This document shows positions 22,609-35,119 of a DNA stretch of 64,000 bases, in pieces; the first letter of the stretch is position 1; each line of letters opens with the position of its first letter. A program made the translations under genes and the position numbers. This stretch comes from Seison nebaliae (taxonomy: Eukaryota > Rotifera > Pararotatoria > Seisonacea > Seisonidae), in assembly GCA_023231475.1 (NCBI GenBank), contig JALJEE010002175.1, positions 1 to 64,000 on the forward strand, in the 5' to 3' direction. A model generated the notes under the pieces. The model worked only from the letters and a program-made list of their open reading frames with translations. It ran no database searches and was not told the DNA's origin.

Positions 22609-23086
22609 TTATGCTTCTTTCAATACTTTCGATATGATATCAGAATTTCCTTTAAAATTTGAAAAAAAAAGATTAATTAAAGATATGAATGATATTGAAC
22701 CTGGATCTAAGATGGCCAAAGTGCCAACTCGGAAGAATTTACCACAGGCAGTTCCCAATTCGATGTTGTTGCCACTGTAATAATGAACACCAGATTTAGA
22801 CATCATGGCGTAATATTCCAATTCGGATCGTCTAATAAAAAGGGAAATTAATTTAGTTGAAAAATAATTTCATCTCTTCTTTGATCGTGTTCAAATCTCC
22901 AAGATGGATAAATCAGATTAACCTGACTGGGGGAGTGTTGGTGGCTACCAGGATCAATTTTGCTTTCCCGTGAATCAAAGCCTTCAACGTCTGCTTGTAA
23001 CCAAGAACGGCTTTTCCTGTCTTCATGACCAATTGTAATTTGGCGTTTGTGTTTTCGGCACCTTTCTTCGCATTTTTAGAAACCAT
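22609..23086 (-). CDS. RPL30: 60S ribosomal protein eL30
   Basis: A component of the large ribosomal subunit. Exons, 5' to 3': 23086-22923, 22831-22701 and 22649-22609, giving 111 aa (115 in human). Diagnostic segments are [54 protein letters not shown] and [20 protein letters not shown]. The protein ends [11 protein letters not shown]. Both donors are GTT (GTTAAT, GTTCAA). The start MVSKNAKKG is the only Met in a suitable position. The gene is convergent with the RING-like gene; the gap is under 250 nt. Confidence 0.96.
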
Positions 23087-25708
23087 TTTGAATAAATTAT
23101 TAAAGAATTTTTTTAAAAGTTTCTGTATCTTCGAAAATAAATGAAAGATTCAAATAGAACGAGGATAAAAATGTAGAGGGGTAGCAAGAGAAATGTGAAA
23201 ATTGATAAAAGCTTAAAATTTAAATTTATAAGAATTAAAAAAAAATTTTAAAAATAAAAAAAAATACAATATATTATCTTCCAAATAACTGAGCTTAAGT
23301 TAACCGGAGAAGTAAAAAATAATAATTTTTACTTCAATATTTTAATTTTGTGATGGAGAATTGGTTTAATTGATGATCATTTCAATTGGAAGTTCTTCTT
23401 AACGTTGATTTCGTTATGATAATTATCGTTTGTCTAATGATTAATTTTTGGGACAAATTAGATATGTATCAAAACTAATTGAAAAGTGAGAACTATGGTA
23501 TAATTGAGAGTAATCTGTAAGAAGATGATGGATATCTACATAACCTGATCACGATGAATAATGAAGGAAATTAATGTTTAAATAAGTTATCGGTGATGTT
23601 TGATTAAAAGAAATAATTTAATTGTTTCAATTTTACTATGCAGATGGCGAAACAGATAATAGATGATAAATTTTTAAAATGACAGACGATAACGAATAAA
23701 TGAATTTAATATCATTCGAAACTCATCGAATCGTCCTTCATTGGCTCCTTCTGAATTGCGTCACAGTAACTAGTCTCCAAATAAATCTATTTAACATGTT
23801 CACTTACTTCGAAATTGTTATTATTATTTTGGGTGAAAGAAGATTGAGCCGTTTTGGTCTGATATTTGATTTTGCTAAACTCATTAATCTTTTCCCTCCC
23901 CACCAACACTCTTATCGTCATTAACGTTTTCTGTTAACGTTTAAACGTCAACCAATTTGAATTTGGTTAATTTCGATATATTTCCTATTTTATGTAATAT
24001 AAATTGAGTGTCGTCGAAATTCGAACGTTCTTTCTGCAAAATGAAAAATTCTCGAAAATTTTCAATAAAATTTCATGTACTTCGAATCATATGAGAAATG
24101 GTCTTATTCTCTTACAAATTGAAATGAGTAACGTTAACGTAGATTAATGCGATTACTTCTAATTTACGAGAATTACTCAGCGGAAAAATAATAGTTGGTT
24201 CAATGATAATGTGTAAAAATTAGGAGTAAAACTATTCGACAGTTTGTTGGAGGACGAACAATATCGTCGTTTATTGAATGATGAACTTTGAATGTAAGAA
24301 AGATACTATTGAGAAGATTGTCGTTCAATTTGCTAATATTTATTACCGACTATCTGACGTGAATGAAGATGATTCTCGGAATAAAAGGTCGTGTGAATTG
24401 CTCACCTAAAATCAAATTTCGAACAGATTATATCGAGCAAACTCTTCTTCCAACGTCGAATGAATAATGTATTTTTCGGTTGAAAAAAATGGGGAAATGT
24501 TCAATTTTAAGAATCGTATGTGGATCGAGTGTTATTGATATGACGTCACATGTTTGATGCAACTTCTTCGTAATTCGTATATTGTTCAATTCTTATCGGA
24601 GGGGAGGAAGTAGAGGAATATTTATCAACATTATCCAAATTATTAATTCTTTTTAACGCCGGACACAATGAATGATGAAGGACTCGGACATCAATCAGTG
24701 CTTTATCTTTGATTCAACAATCTGATGTTTTTGACAATATGCGAAAAAAATTCATTTTGAAAATTGTCATTATTCGTTCTCTCAATCCGTCATCAAACTT
24801 ATCCGAATCATCTTACTTGATCGTGATCAAACATTAAAGGAGAACATAAATAAAATGTGATTTTACCTTTTGTTCCTTGTTGGGAAAGATGAAATGTTTT
24901 CGTCTATTCTCTCCTCTTTCTTTTTTCGATAATTGAGTAATCGTCAATTACGTACGTTCTCGACAATTGCTCTCTAATTTGCCAGCGTAATAACGATAAT
25001 TTACTAATCTGTTCGTTTATCATTGATAGAAATAATCGAAATTTGTTTGCAGATTTTCTTTTTTTAAAGGAAACGATCAAGAAACGCGCGAATTGAAATC
25101 GGATTAATGTTAGTACAGTTTCGATCCACTAATTTCAGTAGTGAGTAAAAGCCGTTGCGGCTGAATGAACGACTGATGAGAAGCGATCGAAAACAACTTC
25201 TTACCATAACGTTGTTCAATGCGCTCTCTATAAATTGAGGAGTATGCGAATAATGAGAGACGTTTCATCGATTTAAAACTTTCGAGATGACATCGATTGG
25301 ATAGAGGAAGTAATTTCACTTAAACTATTAACTTGTTAAAAATTATTCGTTAGATTTCCTGCTTATTCTCATGCAGCAATTGCGTCGATGAGCGAAACAT
25401 TAGATAATTCGTAAGAAGAAAGTGTCATTGTAATGTCACGAATATATTTGTCGAGTGATTGAAATTGATTTGAGCAAAACGACTTTTCTTCATGTTCAAT
25501 TGACAAAAAAGAAATTTATTGAAGATTAGAAAAAAGAAATTTGTTGAAGATTTAAAAAAAGAAATGTAGTTCGTCTTTCTTCTTTCTCTCGTTTTGTGGT
25601 TCGTTTTAACTAATCCCAATTCACATTTCCATCCTTTAGACTCCGATAGAAGATATCTCAATTCTTCATTCAAAACTTTCTTCCCAGACCATCTAATAAT
25701 ACTAGTAA

Positions 25709-25726
25709 TAATAGTAGTAGTAGTAG
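25709..25726. repeat. (TAG)n microsatellite
   Basis: A short run of TAG/AGT triplets in noncoding DNA. Confidence 0.7.
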
Positions 25727-26938
25727 AGAAATAAGATTAATATTTTCATTGAAGCAAATCATATATCAAATCATTATTTCTGAAAATTCCACATAATTAA
25801 CTTTCAATAACTAACGAAAAAAATATATATTTATATATTTATTCGAGCAGTTATCGATCAAGACAAGGTGCACACTAATAATAATTAGTTGTAGAAATTG
25901 CACGTCCCCAACCCTTTTTTCTTTTGAGACACCTCCACTCATCCCACTAATGTACTAGTAACATTCAATGTGTACAGTTAGCAACTTAATTGTTTCTTCT
26001 CTCGATGTTCATTTGTCTCTCAATATGTGTGTGTGGTTTGTTCGATGGTGCGGAACGGGAGAAAGAAACCCTGACTATATGTCACAACCACAGTTTATCA
26101 TGAGAGAATAGTAATAGGAAGAAGAAGAAGACAATGATGGGAATTAGTTTAATTATGATTAGATTGCAATTGTCTAATGAAGACAAGACGCAATAGGAGG
26201 AGGATAATATTTTGAAAGTTTATGACAAAATAGGCAGTTCCGCTTATCATTGCTTATTGTTTAATAATGATTATCTAATCATTGAAAATTGGAGAAAACA
26301 TTTGGATATCTCTTTTGTCTTTTCCCGTTCGCCTCTTTTCCGCAATAATAACGCATTGGTGCACATATACGCTACTGCACTATTTCCTCATTCAGCCATC
26401 GTCTCTTCCTTATATTGAACGCTTTTTCTGGATGAATCGTTCTCCGTCAAAACACCCAACTCGATCTCAATAATAAAGGGATGTGAATGATTGAGAAGTT
26501 GAACGGACAAAAAGAAAATTCATTTCATCAACAACTTGCATCGGACATGTCATGCAAGCAGTATGACAACTTTGTCATTTCTTCTTCGTCCAACCTAATA
26601 GCGAATTGAGGATCTAACAACAAAATTAGATCTTTCAATTTATTAATAACATTATTATATTCTGTCTCCTTATCTGTTTATCGTATCTCTCTTCTTGATA
26701 ATTGTCTCCGCTCGTTGCAGCCCTCCACACCACTACCTTTCTCATTTCTTTTAATTTACACATTTTTTTTCTTTCGTTCCTAAAGAAGATTTCCACTTTT
26801 TTTTTGCGAAGTTTATACAATAAACTTTCGAGTAAGAAAGTTTAAACTTTTTGTTTTCTTTCGAGCTCTATCATTCGTTCAACGACCGGTTGCCTCACTA
26901 AAACCGACTGAATTCTCGTTCGATTCAGTATAAACCAT

Positions 26939-26944
26939 CATTTT
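26939..26944 (+). promoter_or_regulatory. Candidate TATA box
   Basis: TATAAA lies 34 nt before the predicted ATG at 26978, after a GC-richer stretch. If it is used, initiation near 26970 would leave a leader of fewer than ten bases. This is inferred from sequence alone. Confidence 0.35.
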
Positions 26945-26977
26945 AGAAAAATACCATCATATCAGTCTTCTTTGAAA

Positions 26978-29900
26978 ATGTCGCACACTGGTTAGTATTT
27001 GTGTTTGTCAGAGAGTCCTTGAATCTCCCACATTATATCATGGTCCAATTCCAATAATTAGTGGTCTTCTTATTTGAACGAGAAACATTTCCGTAAAAAA
27101 ATTTTTTGTTCTCAAAATTTTTAAAAAAATGAAAAAAAGTTTATTTCAAAAAACGAGAAAAATTGCAGTTTTTTAAAAGAGATTAGGAATACTAAAAGGA
27201 ATCTAAAAGAAAAATTTATAATTTTTTGTGAATATATTTAATGTTTTTTGTATTTCAAATATTTCAGAAAGTGATAGTCGATCAACTGACTTTTCAAGCA
27301 ATCTTGAAGAAGAATCAACAGTTGAAGGAGAAGAACCTACTATCGACAGTGGTACAGCTACACCTTCGGAATCGTCAAGTGAATCTGAAGCGTCATCTCC
27401 TTCATCTTCTACTACTTCTTCGGAGTCATTAGAAGCAAGCTCCCAGTCAAATCGACGAGGCAGTTCATTCGACCATCAATCGATTGAAAAGCAATTTTAT
27501 TCTTCAAACTATCAAGAAGAACAGACATTACCCGACCAATTCTTGACGGCCCAACAATCTTTTCTTCAACCCAATTCTAATCAGTCGCAACATTATTACA
27601 CTGCTGACAATTTCCAATCAGGAAATCCAAGTGACGACCGAAATTATCGTATAAAATACCGTTATCGTGTCGTAAAAAACTCTAGGAATTCTGACCCTCT
27701 CGAATCATTCCAAGAAGAGAATCGATCGACAACTCAATTGCCAACTGACTATTATTCAGATTTAGAGCAACAACCAATTTATCAGACACCGGAATTCCTT
27801 TCGGAAGATCTCTATTCATCAAGACGATTCTCTCGATCACAAGACAGTTATCAAGAAATTCCTTTTCTACCAATCGAGCAACAATATTCAACTGAACATT
27901 TTCACAATTCAGCACCACAACAACAACAACAAGAGCTCAATTGTGTTTGTACGGAAATATTTGACGAACAACCAAATTTAAATAAAATTCAAGTTGAAGC
28001 TACATATCTACCAGAAACTCTCGACGGTGGTCAATATCCCAGAGCTTTCGTTCCAATATTCAATCCATTAGATTTGAATACTCTTACCGATAATAAAGAT
28101 TATAGTTTCGACAATATTGATCTACCTGACACTTTTGACGAACAAATATTTTTCGATTCGAATAATAATAATCAGGACGAAATGCATCAATCATTCGATC
28201 AAGAAGTCATATGTATGCCCGTCAGACGACGACGTCGTGCTGGACGAAGTAACTACAAAGTTGCACAATCCATGGATTTCGCTGGCGATTATGCCGGTGA
28301 TAGTTATGGGTCGGGCGGATGGAATCAATACCAGGATTATGGAGCGGAACAATATGGAGGACAAGTAAGTGGAATGTATGGAAGTTCCGCTGGAATGTAT
28401 GGCAGTTCTACTGGTATGTATGGTAGTTCTGCAGAAATGTATTCTGGATCGCGTGGCGGTTATGGTGGCGGATACGGAGGTTCCTCTGCTGGAATGGGCT
28501 ACGATGCTGGTTTTGGTGGTAGAAGTTATGACGATTTAGAATCATTGTCCACTTATGGTGGAGCTGATTACGGACCGATGCCATGGCCATCTGGCAGTGC
28601 TTCATATGGAACATTTAATTATGGTCAAGGTGGAGGCGGTGGCGGTGGTAGCGCTGGCGGTTTGACAGGAAAGTTAGAAAATTTTAATAGTTTTTTAGTG
28701 CAATAATTTTTCTGTTTTAGTGAACGGTTTATTAGACGGGAGATGGTTCCCGCACAAGGCGCAGATGTACCGAAATATGTGGAAGTTTGGACTAAAAAAG
28801 AAGTTTAAAATTTAATTATTTGAAAAATATTTTTATTGGAATTTTCAAAGAAGAAGAATTATGTCCAACCGCAACAACCATATGTTCAACCTACGATGCC
28901 GATGCCGATGCCAACGATGCCAACATATCCGGCACCAACACAAACTTATAGAAGAGAAGAAAGAACCTCCAAATCGAGAAAGAAGAAGTCGAGACGGACA
29001 ACCGAAAGTTCTTATAGTGGCGAAGTGTATTCAAAAACGAAGAAAAATATGAAAGATTTCAAGAAAGAAATTAACGAAATGCTCCAGTTATTTTCTTTTG
29101 TTAAAAGATGAAATATTAATTTCCTTATTCCCGTACACAGAGACGCTTTAGGTAGCATTCGAGGAAGTAAACGTTCATCGCCTGTTAAATCTTCCTCTTC
29201 TTCTAGCAAGAAAGTGGTAGTACAACCAATTCAACCAGTCTTTTATATGCCAAGTACTGGTAAATCATCAGGTGGTGCAGCAGAAACCTCTTCATCAAAC
29301 GAAACCAAAACCAGAACTATAATTGTACCAAAACCAGTATATGTTCCGATTATTCGACCAGTCTTCGTTCCACGTGATAGAGTGATAGTAAAACCACAAT
29401 TTATTCAAATTCCAAAACCGGTTGTCATTAGTGGCGGCGGTGGTGGTGGGGGAGCTGCTCCGGCTCCTGTTTATCATCCACCATCCGATCAGAAACCGGT
29501 CGTCATTATTCAAAATCCACAACAACCTGCACCAGCACCAGAACGACCTGTGATAACGGAACGACAACAATTGCCTCCGATTAAGGTGGAAGTTATTCAA
29601 CCACCGCAACCACAAATACCCCAACAACAACAGGGTGGCCAACGACGAGGAACCAGAATTATTAAGCGTGAAGAATATGTTTTCCGTGATATTTTACCCA
29701 CAGCTTATGGAGGAAGAATAGCGAATATTTCTAGTGGCGTCAATTACGGTTATAGGCCTTGTGTAGAAAAAGAGACATTTGTTCGGCCAGAAATGACTCA
29801 GGAAGGTATCGCTCTACCAGGAGGTTTATCATTGAATGACTTTGATAGAATAGATCCACTAGAACAGCAAGGCAGTTCATCAGGATCACCATACGGTTAT

Positions 29901-30818
29901 AAAGGCTTAGCTAAAATTCACAGTATCTCTCAACCTGATTTAAAAGGTAGTGGAACGTTTAACTTTCCAACAGCGACAAATTACTCATCGGGATTTGACG
30001 GAGGTGCATTAGGAGGTAGCGGTGGAGATATCTCATCATATGGTCGTCTAGAGGACTTACCGAATTCAGGTAGTAGTGCAAATTTCGGATCTGAATCATA
30101 CGGTGATTTAGGTACAGGAATGGCAGGTAGTTCAAATGATTTAGCTTCTTCCTTCGATAATCTTAATAATTTAAATAATAATAATAATTTAGGAGGTATA
30201 GCTAGTGGTAGTTATGGTAGTGGATTTAATAGTATGAATGAGGAAACCGATTTCTCACAGTTGCCACCCGATATTCAACAACTACTCAAAAACGAACCAG
30301 GTACAGAATTAAAATCTTATTCACGTGATACTGCTAATCCATCCACGAGATATGGCGAAGCGAATTTTGCTAACATTCCTTCACCATTATCATCATCACA
30401 TAATGCACTCATTAACAGTCGCACGTCCTTCTCACGTGCACCAAGTAATCAACAAATTTACCGTTCATCTTCTCAAATACCACCAACTAATCATAACGAT
30501 ATGAGTTCGTCGTATTTCGACAAACCGAACGACATGAATTCCACCGAATTGGCCGATCTCCTCAATTCCTCCTCCAATTTCGATGATAATCTTACTGATG
30601 GTAATGATTCATTTATGCCCATCATCGACGGTAACGGAGCTCGGTATGTCATGGGTGGTAAGAATGACAGTGATCTGGAAAATTTTAGTGATATGAGTAA
30701 CTCGGACAACATCCATGGACATATCACAACCACCACCAGAATTCGATTTCCCGCATCATCTAATCTGTCTGAGAATTTCGATTCCAATCTAATGAACAAC
30801 GTAATCAACTTCAATTGA
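26978..30818 (+). CDS. Large low-complexity orphan protein (Ser/Gly/Tyr/Pro-rich)
   Basis: I do not recognise this 1,137-aa protein. Proposed exons are 26978-26990 (encoding MSHT), 27268-28672, 28721-28802, 28851-29086 and 29141-30818; all keep frame. In order it has an acidic Ser/Glu-rich N-terminus, a Gln/Ser region, the basic cluster VRRRRRAGR, a Gly/Tyr/Ser repeat region (GMYGSSAGMYGSSTGMYGSS), and a compact segment VPAQGADVPKYVEVWTKKE. Next come a Pro/Met tract, a Lys/Arg-rich segment, a Val/Pro section with KPVYVPIIRPVFVPRDRVIV, and a long Ser/Asn-rich tail. There is no signal peptide or membrane helix. The composition resembles disordered, prion-like or cytoskeletal scaffold proteins, but no function can be claimed. 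The MSHT exon is inferred from a good ATG, a GTTAGT donor and phase. Confidence 0.7.
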
Positions 30819-33800
30819 AATGTTCCATTGCTCAATTATATTCATATATATGTCAATCGTCCATTTGTGGAGCTGTTGGGTCTGGAAGATGAACGGAAAT
30901 AATCATCTTCTTCCACTTATCACCATTTGATCATTTGATGCACAATAATTTCATTTCCACTCCACTTCTTCACTTCTTCACCATAACAAATAATATTGAA
31001 TATCTCTTTAGGTTGCACTTCTTCACTTCCATATTTGATGGTTTTATTTCACTTCACAAAATCTATTTTCCAATCATTTCTAATCTAAAACGAATTATTG
31101 ATCTTTTCATATCACTCAAATAATTTCAAAAATCACATTTGTATTATGGGAATTGATTTCTCCATTTCATTTCACTTTCTCTCCTTTCTCTTCAGGCCTA
31201 CAATAACTAATTGTACAACTCGTTAAAATGAACACAACAGAAACGCCAACAAACAACCACATCATTTCAATGCCAGATCAACTTGAAAAATGTTCTGTTG
31301 AAAAAAAATAGATTAGAATAAAATATTATTTTTTCGCCTACAATTAAATGACTTTCATCATTATTTCTTTAATCTTTTCCTTCACTTCTACATTATTCAG
31401 AAACAAGCTATCTTTCTTCCTTTCGATATGGTTAAGAAAACTAATCCTTCTTTCCATAATTCCATTTATATAAAATTTTCAACGTTATTCATTCAATGTA
31501 GAAAATTTACTTAACAAAAGTTTTCTCCGAAATTTTCCCATTATTTTTCATTTTCGTCCACACTTACGTTTTCCATCTCTTTTTAAAGATATAGTCTTTT
31601 TTTATTATGAAACTGCATCAATTTTCTATTTTAATCCGTTATTCCTATTCTTTTAAACTCATTTAATTCACATAACAAATACAAATAAAGACGATAAAGA
31701 TAATGTTCAAATTCTAAACGTTCCACTTTAAGTGAATTGCGAGACAAAATCCTCTATCGATAATCGTTCTATGAACATTGTGATTGATTGAGTGACATGT
31801 GGAAATAATTTTAAATGTTACATTAAAAAAAGAGACTATGAATAGACATTCTTAAGGCTAATTGTTACTGGACAATTATATTGTCTTAATGGTTTTTCAT
31901 CCATTTTCTAGAAATTGATTCCTTCATTCAGTTTTTCAGACAAAACTACTCTCGTTTGTGATATTCAATCACCTATTTACAATCATTCGGACAGTATTCT
32001 CATTTTAAATCTTTATATCGAACATTTATAAATCTACATTAAAAAACCATTTTTATTCTCGATTCTTACCAATATTTAACACTAACCAGTTTTGTAAATC
32101 CCACCATAAACCGGGGCACCTATGATCATCCAAAGAATAATTCCTACAATTAATAGCCAGTGTGATATGATGGGAAAAAAATGATTAGAATTTAAAATTC
32201 AAAGTTCAAAAATTGAGAATTCTATTCGAAAGTTCACATTCGAGGTTAAAATTAATGACATCATCTCAAACATGTCATATGCAAACAACAACATGTTATG
32301 AAGGAATGTGGGTATAAAACGAAGTTTTGGAATAAAACTTTGCGATGATTTATGAGAAAACGGAAATAAAACTGTCGGAAGTTAATGAGAAAGTGCAGCA
32401 AAGAAATGTGGAGTCCTACTGTCCAAATTTGCGAACAAAGTTTAATTTGCATAAAAAATGGGAGAGATGTAGAAGTGTCCGCTGGAAAGGATATTGGATG
32501 AAGAAATGGAAATGAGCAGAAATGTCCTCCGATCAATGAGAAGAATGGAATCAAATTAATTGAACAATTACTTCCGGAAAGAACAATTGATGAGAAAGCC
32601 TTTTACAACTTCACTTACGTCCACATATTAGACATTCTTATATCATATTTCTGATGGGAGACATGAAAAAGGGAAAGTATTTGAACGGAAATGTTTCATT
32701 TCGACAATACATTTTGGAAGAAAGATCATCATACCTCTTTAGTTATTTCTCATAAATCATTATTTTTATTATTTCCCCTTCATTACTTCGTAATGTTACC
32801 TAGCGCCGAAAATAATTGATGAGCAACTCTCGAATTTTATGTAAAGAAATCCAATTCTCTGTCCATTTCCATCATTTCCGTAAAAGTGAACATTGAAAGA
32901 AATATTCCATAATTAAATCAGATTCAATCATACACCTATCTATCATTCTTCGCATGTTTCCACATAACATTTACACGTCCAATTTGAAGTTCGCACGAAA
33001 CTATTCAAATTTCGTCCTTAAATTTCATGGACGATTTTATCGAACTACTTTCTGGAATTAATAAGAAATCGTCATTAATAATTTGTTTAAATTTGAAAAT
33101 AGCCAAAATCTCTAAAATATTTTTATGTTCAGTCGTCATTTCCATTTAGGTGGAATGTTGTGAATAGTTTGAAAACAGAGAAAAATTACGAAGATTTAAT
33201 GGGAAACGTTTCCTGAATAAAGAAAAGAATGATTTGTTGAACTTGTCCGATTTAAGGTTAACGTGCTGCTCTTCCGGATTGGGTGAACGTTCTACGTTGC
33301 ACATACCAAGAGCACAAATGTTTCGAATGATAAAAATTAGAGGTTCATTCATTTCCTATCGGATTCCAATAAATCATAAAATGATTACTTGTAACGGAAA
33401 ACTGAACGAACCATATTGAGAATTGGGAGAGGAATGATGATACTTTTCATTCTGGTTATAGTCGATTGATTAAAATATCACTACTCTCTTATAAAGTTTA
33501 GAATTGACAAGTGAAGTGAGCGAAAGGTTATTAATAAATTTTCATTTGCAGTCGTTCCCTGACAAATGTCTAATACATCAACGAAAGAAAATTCGTTTCG
33601 TATCAACAATGTAAGAATTGTGGAGTTTTTAATTTGAGACGAGATATGTGAACTTCAGAATTTGATGTTTATTTACGCTTCTTTCTCATTAGTTAGATAG
33701 GGAGGAGATATTGTGATAAAATTAATTTGTCTGATGAATCATTTCCCAATGAATTGTTGAACTGAGTTCATTAAATCAATTTGTGATGTAACTACTAAGA

Positions 33801-34639
33801 GAATCAGATGGTGAGAGTTGAGAAAGAGAATGGAACGTTTTTCAGTAAAACTTCTCAAATCATCGAACACCATTGACTGGCATCAAGGTCGATTGAACGG
33901 GTTGGTGAGAGATAGGAGACGATAATTTCCTCGAATATTATATAATAATTTCTTAATTTTATTCCTCCATCCAATCTATGAGAATGAATTATTTATTTTT
34001 TACTAGTTGACTGAGAAGTCGATTTTACCATTATTCCGTTGATGTATCACATATTAAAATTACATTACAACGAAGGAACGCTTAGTTCCCTAACACCAGA
34101 GAAGTGTGATTATTTTCTGGCAATTTCTCATCAAATAATTGCAAATTTCCACCAATATACCCCTCAATATGTAGTAATAGTTTCAATGATTTCTTTTATA
34201 AATAATGGAAATTTCAATTGAATCGTCGAGAAGGAATTGAATGTTGAATTGAAATGTGTGCTCTCTCCTTAGAAAAACAATTATTTTTATTATTATTATT
34301 TTTGTTAACATGTAACTAAATTTAGTTGATGATCATTATAGTTACATCGTTCAATCAGAGAGGAACTAACGAGAAAATGTTGAAAATTACAATAATAATG
34401 GAACACATTGACTGGTTTCTATATTTTCATCGGTTTCTTATCGATAACAATTCACCATCCTTATATGTTCTACGTAACATTTGTTTACTTTAGACTAAAC
34501 TTGTTCAGACTATTGTTCTGGAGAAATGATTGTTCCTTCCATAAACGAGTAACTCAATCAAATTTCCTCACTAAACTAATATCAATTTATTAGAAACTTA
34601 TCTGTCTTTTTTTAAACAAGAGAATATCATTACTACATA
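30819..34639. other. Long intergenic region, no gene called
   Basis: These 3.8 kb of AT-rich sequence contain the 3' UTR of the upstream gene and the promoter of the four-TM gene. A short minus-strand stretch near 32085-32165 could encode one membrane helix (WLLIVGIILWMIIGAPVYGG) followed by a possible donor. No acceptor or start precedes it, so it is not called. Confidence 0.45.
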
Positions 34640-35119
34640 ATGGCGGTGGGACATATCGTTGGATGGAGAAGATGGGCCTACTTTTTTCTATGTATCTTAC
34701 TCTTCATCATTTCCATCATATTGATGGGATTGGCTGGTTATCTCGTCGACAAATACACCGGTAAACCGTTCGAGAATGGTGTGACAACGTTGGTCGTGGC
34801 AATTATTATGTTCCTCTTATCGCTGCTCGGTATTGCGGCCGTGTATACGGATAAGAAGATCTTACAAAAAATATTCTTCCAAGTTGCATTTTTATTGTTA
34901 TTGGTCGTGGTGTTCCGATGTGGTTTCTATGCGGCTACTATTCATTATTATCAAAGTGCCTACAAATGGAGAGATATCTTCATTTCAATCTGTTGCCTAC
35001 TCGGTATTGCAGCATTCGCACTTATATTCTTGGTATACGTCTCTGATTATGTTCTTCGAAGTTACGTGACAGTTTCAACAACGACTACTCACGGTGCAAG
35101 TCGCACGACCTACAACTAA
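34640..35119 (+). CDS. Four-transmembrane protein, unknown
   Basis: A single-exon frame of 159 aa with four clear hydrophobic helices, at about residues 11-33 (FFLCILLFIISIILMGLAGY), 47-67, 75-97 and 110-133. Both ends are predicted cytoplasmic. The size and spacing recall MARVEL or other small tetraspan membrane proteins, but I see no family signature and no tetraspanin CCG motif. The C-terminus is Ser/Thr-rich (VSTTTTHGASRTTYN). The start MAVGHIVGW is the first ATG in frame. Strong helix periodicity and codon use support it as a real gene; identity is unknown. Confidence 0.72.
   Translation: MAVGHIVGWRRWAYFFLCILLFIISIILMGLAGYLVDKYTGKPFENGVTTLVVAIIMFLLSLLGIAAVYTDKKILQKIFFQVAFLLLLVVVFRCGFYAATIHYYQSAYKWRDIFISICCLLGIAAFALIFLVYVSDYVLRSYVTVSTTTTHGASRTTYN

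Larger units (their letters stand above)
23087..26977. other. Long intergenic region, no gene seen
   Basis: These 3.9 kb of AT-rich sequence lie between the divergent eL30 and low-complexity-protein genes. I found no conserved exon, tRNA or rRNA. The only repeats are a short (TAG)n run at 25709-25726 and scattered A/T tracts. It is likely regulatory sequence for the gene at 26978. Frames of 60-82 codons here show no family resemblance. Confidence 0.5.

Noticed and set aside
23700-23924. 74-codon plus-strand frame
   Set aside because: It is AT-rich, lacks splice partners, and its composition is what chance gives in this sequence.
32085-32165. Possible single membrane-helix exon on the minus strand
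   Set aside because: A donor-like GTTAGT follows, but no acceptor or start codon precedes the open part, and no partner exons were found.
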